Part shown: positions 22,701-33,376 of the stretch, in pieces | Position numbering within the stretch: position 1 is the first letter of the stretch | Layout of the letters: each line of letters begins with the position of its first letter | Source: Tilletiopsis washingtonensis | Lineage: Eukaryota > Basidiomycota > Exobasidiomycetes > Entylomatales | Direction: 5' to 3' | Assembly: GCF_003144115.1 (NCBI RefSeq) | Contig: NW_020312022.1 | Span: 186,001-250,000 of the forward strand | DNA length: 64,000 nt | Program-made: the position numbers and the translations under genes | The notes under the pieces: generated by a model | The model's input: the letters and a program-made list of their open reading frames with translations, nothing else | Told to the model about the DNA's origin: nothing | Database searches by the model: none

Positions 22701-24394
22701 GCTTCAACGCACACTTCAAGAAGCGCTACGGCGTCAAGAAAACCAAGCACTTTGTTGCTGCCGCGCAGGAGCACACGCTTGACTTCCTCGAGCGCGCACT
22801 CATGCTGCAGCCCAACGGCTGGGCCAAGATGGGCCTGGGCGCGGCGTGCATGCCGACGGCGCGCCTCTGCAGCGACGGTTTCCGCCTGCGGTGGGACTAC
22901 TGCGACCTGCGCCGCCCAAAGTACTGGTGCATGTCGAAGGAGGCGGCAAAGGCGGACGGCCGGTACCGCCCCGGCGAGCCCGTGTGGGACGAGTGCAGCG
23001 AAGTCGTCGACGCGCAGAAGGGCACGCTGTGGTGGCGGCGGCTGCAGCTGCTCACCGCAAGCACCGGGCGGCAGGGGCCGGCGCTCCTCGTGTCCAGCCT
23101 GCCGCACGGGCAAGACTTTGCAGGCGACTCAAAGTCGCGCACGAGTGCCGATCAGGGCGGGCTGGGCGGTGAGTGCTCACCTGCCTGCTCTTCCGGCCAG
23201 TGCGCTGACCCTGCGCAGGCACGACCGGCCTTGAGCGCACACAGGAGGCGATTGCCAAGGCGCATGCGGCCGGGCGCACGGTGCACCACGTCGGCATCGA
23301 CCCCGGCATTAACAACGTGCTTACGGCGTCGCGCATTATCGGCCTCGAGGAGGGCACGCTGTACACGCTGCCGGGCCAGCACACGCACCCCGACGGGCGT
23401 CGGCCGCTCAGCAGCAAGGAGCGCGCCGAGGAGGGCCTGCCGGCCTACAGCAGGACACAGAACGGCCGGACGATGGGCGACCGCCTCTACCGCGCGACGC
23501 CGGACGACGTCGAGCAGTACGCGCGCCGGCAGTCGGTCGCACTCACCAAGGGCACGCTCGACGACCACGCCACGGCTCTCGCTGTGGAGCTGCAGCTCCT
23601 CGAGGCCGAGCACCATCCTCCCGAGCACGCCAGCGAGGGCGAGCGTCAGCGACACCGGGCGGCCTTCAACCAGCACTCCGACACCATTGCGCTGCGCGAG
23701 GAGCTCATGCGGGTCGAGGAGCGGCAGCGTGATCTGGCGAGCGAGGCGATGCTGGAGTGGCTGCTGATGCGAGAGGGCGGGGTCATGGAGAAGAGGCACC
23801 AGGTGTGGGATCGGCAGGACGCGCTGGTGGTGGTCAGCGTCGGCAATTGGAGGTGAGTGCCGCTGTGCGGACATTCTCGGAAGCTGCAGGCTCACGCACT
23901 GCTGCAGATCGAAGCGGCGCGGCGGACTGCCCGCGCAGTGCAGCGGCGACGTTCTGCGCCACTGCATGAAGCTTACGGCCATCCGGAACCTGCCGATCGT
24001 TTGGCGGCTGCAGGACGAGTACCTCACGTCGTCGGTGTGTCCCGCCGGGTGCAAGTCTCGGACCGGCGCACGCGTCGACGGCAAGGCAAACCCCAAGGGG
24101 ACGTCTCAGCGAGTGGCGAGCCTGCGCAAGTCTTTTGCGGCAAAACCGTGAGTCAGAATGCCGACGCTGCGCATGCATCGCCGCGCATGCATTGCGGCGC
24201 ATGCATTGCCGTGCATGCATTGCCACGGATGCATTGCCACGCATGCATCGCCGCTGACGCATGGCCACAGTCTCCGCGACATCAAGTACTGCCCGTGCTG
24301 CGGCCGCGTGTATGGGCGCGATGTGCTCGGTGCCCTGAACATCCGGGCAGGCGGCATGCATGAGCTGGCCCACAACACGGGGGCCTGGAGATGA
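19799..24394 (+). CDS. Predicted fusion of FEN1/XPG-type nuclease and Fanzor (TnpB-like RuvC) nuclease
   Basis: Five exons, 19799-21628, 21680-23168, 23219-23852, 23908-24147 and 24271-24394, join in one frame to 1,438 aa. Residues about 50-330 carry the whole FEN1/XPG core: LLVDATP (Asp58), VVFCWDG (Asp114) with the following basic helix, ADDEADCLIA (Glu206, Asp208), SNDSDML (Asp230, Asp232) and a helix-two-turn-helix-like GKTDYGNGFHGVG (Asp309). Residues about 465-610 are an acidic and basic low-complexity linker. The C-terminal part ends as Fanzor/TnpB proteins do: RuvC-I HVGIDPGIN (Asp1134), a VGNW segment at the RuvC-II place, QDEYLTS (Glu1355), a split zinc finger C1362/C1366 and C1405/C1408, and RuvC-III GRDVLGALNI (Asp1415). 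Fanzors are RNA-guided DNA nucleases of mobile elements. The pairing with a flap-endonuclease-like domain is what is unusual. The gene looks intact. Confidence 0.82.
24171..24254. repeat. 14-bp minisatellite array, six units, inverse of the 7926 array
   Basis: Six units of the type gcatgcattgccgc fill exactly 84 bp inside the last intron of the XPG-Fanzor gene, which at 123 nt is about twice the usual intron length. The unit is the reverse complement of the one at 7926-8009. Confidence 0.9.
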
Positions 24395-26010
24395 GCCCAG
24401 CCAGAGTTTGTGCATAAACTCACGAACCTGGCGGGTCCGACGTTGCGTCATGTACCGTTAGACGAAACCCCCCATGAACGATGCCTCGCCCCTGCCGAGC
24501 GGCCGCCGCGCCGCGCGGACCCTGGCTCTGCCGGCACAGCCCAACCTCCGCCGCCGCCGCCGAGCCGCGTGGCGCCGGCCCCTGCATGGCGCATAAGGCT
24601 GAGAAGACGTCCGCGTGCTCCATCGTGCCGCTCGTTGCTCTGTCTGCGCAGCAGAGAGACCACGACGATGGACAGCGACAGCAGCGCAACAGCGGAGCGG
24701 GTCGGGTGTGCATCTGTCCGACGAGCGCGCGAGATCGTCATCATCGGGCTCCGAGCGCGTCTGGGAGCAAGTCGTGGACAGCCAGCGCGCGCCGGCAGGT
24801 GCCTGCCGCAACATCTCCTGGACCTCCTCTCGCTGCGCAGGTGGCCGCATCTGGCAGAGCAGCAGCTATGTCCTGCGTCCTATCGTGAACAGCTAGGATC
24901 GCTCGTCGTGTCGCAAAGCGCGAAGAAGCGAAGGCGCCAGACGGCAGGGCATCGTGCCTCTGTGGGGGGCGGCCTCGGGAGAGGGGGGCGCGGCTGAAGT
25001 CACGTGCGCGTGCAAGCGTCATGGAGCAGGGTCAGCGAGGCCTCGACGCGGCGCTCGTCTTCCCGCCATCACAGCCTCTGCAAGCGCCGCCATGCAATTC
25101 GAGACTCATACTGGCCCAGCGTTCAGAGCGCTTGCGCATGTTCTGAACTCCGACGTGCACTGACACAAAGGCGCAACAGCGCGGCCTGTGCGAAGTGGGA
25201 TAGGCAGCCGGTGGGGATGCACCCCGCACCCGCCATCGGTCGGCTCCCACAGATCCATCAAAGCAGAGCAGCAGCGGCAATCTGCGGCTCTGAGTTCGCT
25301 GTGAGTCATGCAAGGACCCAGTCTCGCTGTGGGAGCTGCCGCTGCACAGACCCAAGCCCTTCGGCCGAGCTTACCCATGCCACCCCTTCGACGCAGACAG
25401 ATGGCCACCCGAGGAGGCGCAGTGTCAGCATCTGAGCGGCCGACGCAGACCTTGCCATCGCGCAGCTGCATCAGTAGGATGCAGCGCCGCCGCTGGTGCG
25501 TCTCACAGGGCAGCTCGCAGCTCCCAGGGCCTCGCACGCACCAGCGGCCATCGGCCGCCAGACGCCCGGCACACGCGGCTCCGGCACCGCGGCCTGCCGT
25601 GCGGTGTGCCATAGCTCAGGATCCAGTCACAGCTGCGCTAGGCCCTCGATACAACGGCTCGCTGGCGTTGAACGACCTTCATCCAACAACGGCGCCACGA
25701 GCGGCGGCCTCGCAGGCGCGCAAGCGTCCAACGGCCGGCCGCGCGCCAACGCCCCACGCGCGTCTTCGCCGAGGCTCGCTCCGATCCTCATAAGGCGTGG
25801 CACACGGGCAAGCCAGACGCCTGCTCCTTGTCTCGTCCACACTCTTCTCGCTCTCCCAGCTTGGCTACTCTTACTCTCGTCGCAGTCTTACCTTCTTATC
25901 CTTCACAGCTCGTAGCCGGTCTACTTGCTCTTTTAGCACTCAGCAACCTCACAGTCTTTCACTCTTTCATTCTTTTACTTCCCACCTTCTCTTCACCTCT
26001 CGCCTCAAAG
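24395..26010. other. Intergenic; possible guide-RNA zone near the Fanzor stop
   Basis: No protein frame is convincing. In known Fanzor and TnpB loci the guide RNA is made from the end of the nuclease frame and the adjacent downstream DNA, so roughly the first 200-300 bp are the place to look; this is inference only. From about 25800 the sequence becomes the pyrimidine-rich leader of the next gene. Confidence 0.4.
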
Positions 26011-29000
26011 ATGAAGCTCTCCAACACCTCCACGCTCGTTGCCGCGCTGGCTCTGGCTGGCAACGCTGCTCGCGCGCAGCCGGCGCCGTCGAGCTCGTCC
26101 GTCGAGGCTCTGCCGGCAGTCAAGGCATCGTCGAGCAGTGCGGCGCCTGCGCCCACGTCCACGGTTGTCACCACACAGACCACCACGCAGACAGTCACCG
26201 CTGTTCTGCTCACCTCAGAGGCGCCCGTCGCCTCGTCCAGCTCGAGCGGCGCCAGCGTGATGATCACGTCGGCGAGCGACGCGAAGCCCTCTGCCAAGCC
26301 GACCAGCTCGGTCGCGGGCGCTCGCCGTGCCGCACCCTACCACCTCCGTCGCTCTGCCCAGGCGAAGGAGGCGGCTGCGGCCCAGCCGCGCAGCGCTTCG
26401 ATGCAGCGCGTGCGTCGCTCGCCGCTCTTTGCGCCGCTGCTCGAGCCGCTGCTCGCTGGCAGCGCCTCGGCGCAGCCCACCGCCGCCGCTGCCACGGCGG
26501 CTGCCGGTGCCGCAGCAACGCCCGATGCCAGTGCCATCTCCCAGGCGATGGCTGAGGCCGCCAGTGCCATCTCGTCTGCCGTCGCTGCAGCGGGCGCCAC
26601 TGCCTCCTCGGACGCTTCCGCTGCTGTTGCGACGGCAGTGCAGTCCGCCGCGGTGGCGCCCTCGCGCCGCACCTGGTACGGTCTGCGCCGTCGCGCGGAC
26701 GACGAAGACACGCCAGCGCCGGCTCCCAAGGCCAAGGCCACGCCGACGAAGGCCAAGGCGAAGCCGAAGCCCAAGGCGACTGCCAAGCCTAAGCCCAAGG
26801 CTAAGGCTGCAGAGGAATCCGAGGAGCCCCAGGACGACGAGCACGACGGCGAGATTGCCATCACCGTCACGCGCACGTACTACGTCGACGACCAGGAGGA
26901 AGGGCGCCGCCACGCGCACACGCGCGAGGCTGCAGCGAAGCCCTCTGCCACTGCGGCCAAGGTCGCGGCGGCCGCCGCCGTGCCGACGGCCGCCGGACAG
27001 GCCCCGTCCGCTGCTGCGGCTGTGGCGCTGAAGCCGCGCATGCAGAAGGTGCAGCGCCGCCTGCTCAACCTCGGCGCATCGGGCCAGGATGACGGCTACT
27101 ACAGCGCCGACGCCGACGTGCAAGCCGACGCGCAAGTCGAGGTGGGCAACCTCAATGCGCAGGCCTCGTACAAGGCGGATGCACCCGACAGTGACGACGA
27201 GGACTGCGAGGACGATGATGCCGCTGTCAACGTCAACTGGGAGCGCCGCGATACATTTGAGGAGTCCGACGAGCAGCCGGGCATCTCGCTGCAGGACCTG
27301 CTCGACGAGGAGACGTCGCTGCGAGAGGACCTCGAGGAGTTCAAGAACTCGAACCCCACGCTGAGCGCTCAGCTCGGCGCGCAAAAGCGCCAGGTCGCCG
27401 GCACGGACGGTGAGTTGGTTTGCGGCCTCGCGCGGTGTCACCATGTGCTGACTGCTCTGCCCAGCTGAGCTCACCGGAGCGCAGCAGGCAGCGCTGCAGA
27501 GCCTTGTGCAGGGCCTGCAGGGCTCTGTCGCTGGTGTGCCTCTCTCTGCTGACGGCGCGACTGCGGCGGTGTCCGGCGCGGCCGGCGCAGCTTCAGGCGC
27601 TGCGTCGACTCTTTCAGCTGCGCTCTCGCAGTACTTCCCAGGCGCCTCGGCTGCACAGCTGCAGGGCCTGGCTAGTCTCGTGGGATCGCTCTCCAGCACT
27701 GGCACTGCGCAGGCTGGCCAGCTCGTCGGCTCGCTCTCCGGCCAGCTTCCCGCCGGCCTGTCCAACCTTCAGGGCTTGACGGGCGCCGGCTCGGGTCTCT
27801 CTGGCGCTCTCGGAAGCGCCGGCTCCCAGCTGCCCAATCTCGGAGGCATTCAGTCGCAGCTCGGCACGGCAGCTCAGTCTGTCAGCGGCCTGCTCCCGAA
27901 CGGCCTCAACATCGCCGCGCTGCAGCAGCAAATCGCCCAGGCCCAGGGCCTCACCCAGGGTCTTCAGGGTGCGCTTCCGCAGGGCCTGTCTCTCGATGCA
28001 CTGCAGAGTCTGCAGGGCGCACTGCCGCAGGGCCTCTCCGCGGGCGCACTCTCGGGCTTGACCCAGAACCTGCCGACCGGCGCTCTGACCAGCGCAGCAG
28101 GCGGCATGCTGCCGCAGCAAGCCTCGCAGCTGCTCAGCTCGCTGTCTGCCAGCCAGCTCACGCAGCTCCTCAACGGCACGCCGCTTGCCTCTGTGCTCGG
28201 CGGCTCCGGCCTCGGAGGCCTGACATCTGGTCTTCCGCTGGTCGGCGATCTTGGCGTCAACCGTCTCGACGTCAAGAGCATCCCCGGCGCTCAAGATGTC
28301 GCTCCGGCTGCGACCGCCGCCACGGCAACGGGCTCGCTCGTCGCTGACATGACTCCGGAGCAGCTTACTGATCTGGCTGCAGCCATCAGCCAGCAGCAGG
28401 CCGCGCAGTCGTCCGATCCTCTCACGGCCGTCAAGCCGATCATGCCGTCGACCGCGTCCGGCTACCTCCCCGCCGCCGCGTCGTACGGCGCTCCCGTTGC
28501 TGCTGCCTACGGTCAGGCTGCCGCGGGTGCGCAGCCTTACCTTGCCCCTGCGCTGGCGGGCTACGGCATCTACGGTGGCTCGGCCGTCACTCCCGCGCCT
28601 CAGTCGCCTGCTGCCGCACTGTCGGCTGAGGACCTCGAGCGCGTCAAGAGCGTGCTCAGTGGCGCTGGCAGTGCGCTGCCCTCGCCACCTGCGGGTACGC
28701 CGGCCAGCAGCGATGCCTGGACGCCGCTCACTGCCGCTGCGGACGCTGCCGCTACCGTCGCTGAGCAGCAGTCGGAGGCCGCCGACGGCGAGCCGCCGCT
28801 CCTGGGCGACGCCGCGGGCAACGCAGTGACGCCCGCGCAATACGTCAAGAGCCTCACCTCGGCGCAGGTCAGCGAGCTCACCAGCCTCCTGCTCTGGGGC
28901 AACTCGACGCACAAAAACGAGACGGTGCTCAACCCCAGCAACAAGACGGCCGAGTCGAAGTCCTTCGTCGCCCAGGCGCCGCTTCCCGGGGTCACTGGCG

Positions 29001-30091
29001 CGCTGCCGCAGCTGCCTGCGGGCATTCAGCAGGCTCTCAACGGCGGCGGTCTGCGCCTCGACAGCGGCACCCTTAGCCAGCTCGCGGCACAGGGCCTCAA
29101 CGTCGGCCAGCTGCAGTCGCTGTCGCAGCTGGGCCTGCCGCTCGACACTTCCACGCTCACGAGCCTGGCCAGCCAGGGCATCGACATCGGCTCGCTCGCG
29201 GCGGCCGCGCCGAGCCTGCAGGCCCTCACCTCGAGCCTGCCCGCTCTCCAGGGCCTGTCGGGCGCGCAGCTCAGCCAGCTCCAGGGCGTGCTCGCCGGTC
29301 TGCCGCTCGCCGGCCAGCTGCAGGGCACGGCCGGCGGCCTGGCCGCGCAGGGCCAGGGCCTGCTCTCCGGTGTTGCCGGCGGTGCAGGCGGCGGTCTTGT
29401 CTCCGGCCTGTTGAACAAGCTGCCGCTGAACCTCAAGCAGCAGGAGGGCGAGCAGAGCAAGGCTGCTGCGAGCGCCGCGTCGAGCCCCGCCACCTCGACC
29501 GGCAGCGCTGCCGCCTCGCCGACGACGATGTGGGCGTCCGCCACGCCTATCCCGTCGTCGCCTTCGAGCTCGTCTGACGCTGCAGCCGCAACCACTGCAC
29601 CCGTGGCGGCCTCGACCGAAGACAACTTCCCTGCCGTCGAGCCTGTGCCGGCGCCTGCGAGCGACAGCAAGGCCGAGGAGACGTCCTCGGCCGCGCCAGA
29701 GCCCGCAGCGTCCGCCGCACCTGCCTCGCCCGGCAGCCGTGTCGCCGCAGCCGCCTGGAACAAGGACGATGCACCTGCAGCACCTGCGCCGATCGCGGCC
29801 GCCGCCGCGTCGTCGGCGCTTGGCGCTGCACCGCTTCCCAGCTCCGCCTGGTCCAGCGCAGCGGCCGCTGCATCCTCCGCCGCCAGCGCCACGAGCGACG
29901 CGCCGCTGCCGATGTGGACGTGGCACCCGGACGCCGAGGACCGCATGGTCGAGGCCATCGCCGCACGCGGAGCTCGCCCGCTCTTTGCTGTCGAGGCCCG
30001 CGCCATGGACGAGTACTCCGAGGTGCAGCGCCACCGCGGCGCCTTCTGGACCCCGCGCGGCATCGCTCATGCCCTTGGCCTTGTCGCCTGA
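26011..30091 (+). CDS. Large secreted low-complexity protein with KEX2-type sites
   Basis: Exons 26011-27409 and 27465-30091 join to 1,341 aa. The start codon opens a clear signal peptide (LVAALALAGNAARA). The mature part is very rich in Ala, Ser, Gly and Gln. The first third has several dibasic sites (GARRAA, HLRRSA, QRVRRSP, LRRRAD, VQRRLL, AQKRQVAG) that fit processing by the Golgi protease Kexin, plus a Lys/Pro/Ala block and acidic stretches. The second exon codes for many loose repeats around LPQGLS, LQGL and LSGAQLSQLQG, followed by a Ser/Ala/Pro region and a more ordered C-terminus. I see no GPI signal or membrane span. It is probably a cell-wall or extracellular structural protein; secreted processed repeat proteins are known in smuts (Rep1), but I cannot claim homology. 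A long pyrimidine-rich leader precedes it. Confidence 0.75.
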
Positions 30092-30112
30092 TCGCTTCCA
30101 GCTTCTGAGGTC

Positions 30113-30147
30113 ACCCTCCCTTCCTCCCTCCCTCCCTCCCTCCCTCC
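30113..30147. repeat. CCCT microsatellite
   Basis: About seven ccct/ctcc units lie just after the stop codon at 30091, probably in the 3' UTR. Confidence 0.85.
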
Positions 30148-30256
30148 TGATTCCCTCTACACCTTCTTTGCTGCGCAGAGCAGTGTTCGTGACCACACAA
30201 TGCAAGAGTAGCCCTATCTGCCTGACAGCTTGACCGGTGACAATGATGGCAATGAC

Positions 30257-31533
30257 TCACTCCGCCCCGCCTGCTATCCGAAGCGCCTCTGTGAAAGCGC
30301 TGTCCAGGCTCGGCCCGTCGTCCAGAGTCTTGCCTAGAAAGAGCTCCTCGAGATCTGTCCGTCGCCGCGTCTCCTCGCGTCCCCGCTGACCGTCTCCTTG
30401 CAGCAGCTGCACGTAGACGCTGCCGCCCTCTGCATGTGTTGCGGACTCGAGCACCTCTGCGCCTGCAGGTGCGGCGCTCACGCGAGCACCCAACCGGTCG
30501 CATGTCGGCACGAAGCGAAGCTCGACGCGAAGGCGCGACGTCTCGCGAGACCGCTTCTGTCCAGCTGCATCAGCAGCAGAGGCACGGCTCAGCGGGGCCT
30601 CCAGCCGCACGGCCAGATGTCCAGCTGAGGCGTAGCCCTCGACTGCAGAGTCTGATGACCCAGTCGCCAGCGCCTTGAAGGCCTCACGCCGGTGAAGGCC
30701 CGCCTGCAGGTGCTCGTACACCGCACTCAGGAACGGCTGTTGCCAGACTGTCAGCCCGCACGATGCGATTGAAGCGCGACAGATGCTCACCTCGCAGCTT
30801 CCGCCCATGCGCCCCAGCTCATGCACCAGGTCCCAACCTCCAGTCGCGTCGTCGGTGTGCTCTGCCGGCGGCAAGAGCTCTGCCACGAGCTGCGGCAGCG
30901 GCACCCACGACGGGATGGTGTGCCGCACAAGCTGCAGCGGCGCGCGCATGCCGGCTGCCACGATGGCCGCGGGCAATGTCGAGCTGCCGCCAGAGTCGAG
31001 CGTCGAGAAGGTGACCTCTGCGTCAGCGGGTGGCGCGCCGCGGGCGAAGAGCAGGTAGTGCGGCTCGTGGAAGCGGCCTGCAGCACCAGTCAGCGCAGCT
31101 CTCTTGCACGGCGGGCTGTCACGCACCTCCACAGAAGCCCTCCATGCGCACGCCGATGCCGACCTGGCCGCCCTGGCTCTTGGCGCGCCGGCCGGGCGCC
31201 AGGTCCGCCTGGAACACCGTCCAGCCGGCAGTGCGCGCCAGCACGACGCGCTCCTCGAGCTCGGCCAGCTCGGCGGCGAGGGCGTGGGCCGGCGCTGCGC
31301 TGTCCTTGCTCGGCGACGGCAGCGCCTTGAGCTGTGCCAGCTCGGTGCGCAGCGAGGCACGCGTGGCCTTGAGCGCGGCGACTGTGGGTCGTGTGAGCGT
31401 AGAGCACAGCGAGGAGCAAGCACAGGCACGCACGGCGATGCCGCAGCACCTCGAGACTCGGGCCTGCAGCGGGCGCAGAGCCCGAGCCCGAGCCTGACGG
31501 CACGGGCGACGAGGCAGGAGCAGTTGCGGCCAT
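30257..31533 (-). CDS. CENP-O/Mcm21-like kinetochore protein (tentative)
   Basis: Exons on the minus strand: 31533-31434, 31381-31127, 31077-30791 and 30736-30257, giving 373 aa. The 54-nt intron 30737-30790 is in frame and free of stops, but has a GTGAGC donor, a CTGAC branch and a CAG acceptor, so I splice it. The protein starts with a low-complexity leader and a coiled-coil-like helix (LRTELAQLKALP, LAAELAELEERVV). It then reads RFHEPHYLLFARG and VRHTIPSWVPLPQLVAELL, which resembles the region of CENP-O/Mcm21 proteins where a HTIPxFIPL-type motif occurs. If right, it belongs to the inner-kinetochore COMA complex. The match is by motif only; another coiled-coil protein of the same layout is possible. 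Confidence 0.6.
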
Positions 31534-33376
31534 GGAGGAGCTGGTGCGCCGGGCGTGGGAGCGGGAGCGAGGATGGCGAGAGGTGGAGCGGACGGGTGGA
31601 ACGCGTCGCGTCGCGAGCCGCGTGTGTTGATCTCTGCTTAGTCAGCATGCTCCCACCCCCCCCGGAGCGCTGGCCCGTCGGATGCGCCTCCTCACCTGGC
31701 GCGCCTCGCTGCGCGCTGACGGTGCCGGCCTGCCGCCCGCATAGCTGGGCAAAAGCCACGCCGGCCCCGCGCGGCGCACCAACGCAGCGGTGCTGCCCTT
31801 GCCGCCCGCCTCACGCTCCTCGGCCGCCCGCACCCGTCGACCCGCTCGCATCGCGCGCTGAGATGTCCCATCTCGCCGTCGTCGGCGAGCGGCAGCGCTG
31901 CGAGGCTCGGGCTCGGGCTCTGCGCTGGCGCCCGCAGCGCTGCCGCAGCATCAGCCCATGTGTCGCGCGGCGGCTCTGCGGCGAGCTGCACTGCCGCCGC
32001 AGCCGCGCATCAGCATGCGCCGCACCTTAACCTCGTCCCGGCCCCTTGCCGCGCCAGAAGGCGGCCTGCTGCGGCGCTGGACGAGGCCGATCAGCATCCA
32101 AGGCCGATGTCGAGTGCCGCAGCTGGCTGCATTCGGCGGCGGCGCTGCTTCTGGCGCCTTTTCTCCGAACAGCCAAGCGTGCTCGCCGCCGTCTCGGGCG
32201 CTGGCGCGTGTCGTGGGCATCGCCGATGACTGCCGGCGCGCACGAGCGTTGCCGCCTGATGCTGCCGAGCACTGCATCCTGGCTGCCGGGTCGAATCAGC
32301 GAATGCCATGCTGTGGCGAAGCGAGCAGCATCAGCGGCTGCCCAGGCAGAAGCTTCTGCTTCTCTGCAGCGCTGGCCGGCACCGTTCGCTCTGCGGCTGC
32401 TGCCGGTGCCGAGTGCGGCGTGCGCCGCGTGCGGCGTGCGCCGCGTGCGCGCGTGCTGCGGCTGCGATGCATGCCTCGCGGCGTGCAGCGTGCGGCATCG
32501 GGGCGCCGCTGGATGTGCTCCGCCATGCACCGCTGACGCTGAGGCACGCAGGGTGCGCCCGTCCGTCTGCCCGGCGCCGGCCCGCCAGCAGCACGCCCGC
32601 CGCCGCACCCGCACCGGGCCACGCCTTGCGCTGCGCCGGCAGCAGCGGGCGTGGCACAGGCAGCCGCTGACGCTGCCGTGTGAGAGGCAGAGCAGACGCC
32701 GAGGCGCGGTGGGTGGTGCGGCGGTGCAGCCTCGCCACGCGCGCGTGCTGCTGTTGCTCTCGGTGTTGCTCTCGCGCCGCGGCCGCTGCTGGTGCGCTCC
32801 GCCGGCCGCGACGCTCGCCTCGCCTCGCCGCTCGCTGCTCGCTGCTCGCCGGGCCCGCCTAGCCCGTCGTCACCGCCTCGCAGCCTGCTCTGCACCACCA
32901 TACCCCTCCGCCGTGTGCCCGTCCCTCACCCCGCCGCCGCCGCCGCCATCTCTCCTTAGGCCCACCCCACCCCGACCGCTGCACGCGCCTCCGCCAGCGT
33001 CTCCGCCCGTCCGCCGACCCGCCAGGCGTCCGCGCTGTGCAACCGACACTCTCTTTTGATTCTCACTCTCTCGCCACTCCGCCCCTCCCCTTCCCACTCC
33101 ATCTCTCTACCGCCGTCGCAGTCCGTCGTCGCTCCACCTTCTCTTCGTCTCGCGTCTCGAGCCTCGCGGCTTGCATCTTCTCCGTTTCTTCGCCTCCGTG
33201 TCCTCGAGTCTCTAATACAGCGCTGCGATCGCGACGCTCCGCAGACCTTTCTGCACGAGCACGATCCTCGCTCCCTGTCTTCTCCTTCTCTCCGTGAGTG
33301 TGCAGCATCCGCGCGACGGTGGCGGTGGTGGCGGCACTGGGTGCTGATGCGGATGGCAGGCAGCTAGCATCTCGCC
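31534..33376. other. Divergent promoter region, GC-rich then pyrimidine-rich
   Basis: This 1.8 kb lies between the start codons of the CENP-O-like gene and the kinase gene. The right end (about 32880-33300) is strongly C/T-rich, typical of fungal leaders, and may contain an untranslated exon. No coding frame is supported. Confidence 0.55.

Noticed and set aside
24448-24997. Overlapping open frames on both strands downstream of the nuclease gene
   Set aside because: Short, compositionally biased and without splice partners or recognisable motifs.
27614-30205. Open minus-strand frame of 863 codons
   Set aside because: It is the antisense shadow of the secreted repeat protein, open because of the GC-rich codon use; the plus frame has a signal peptide and a good splice site.
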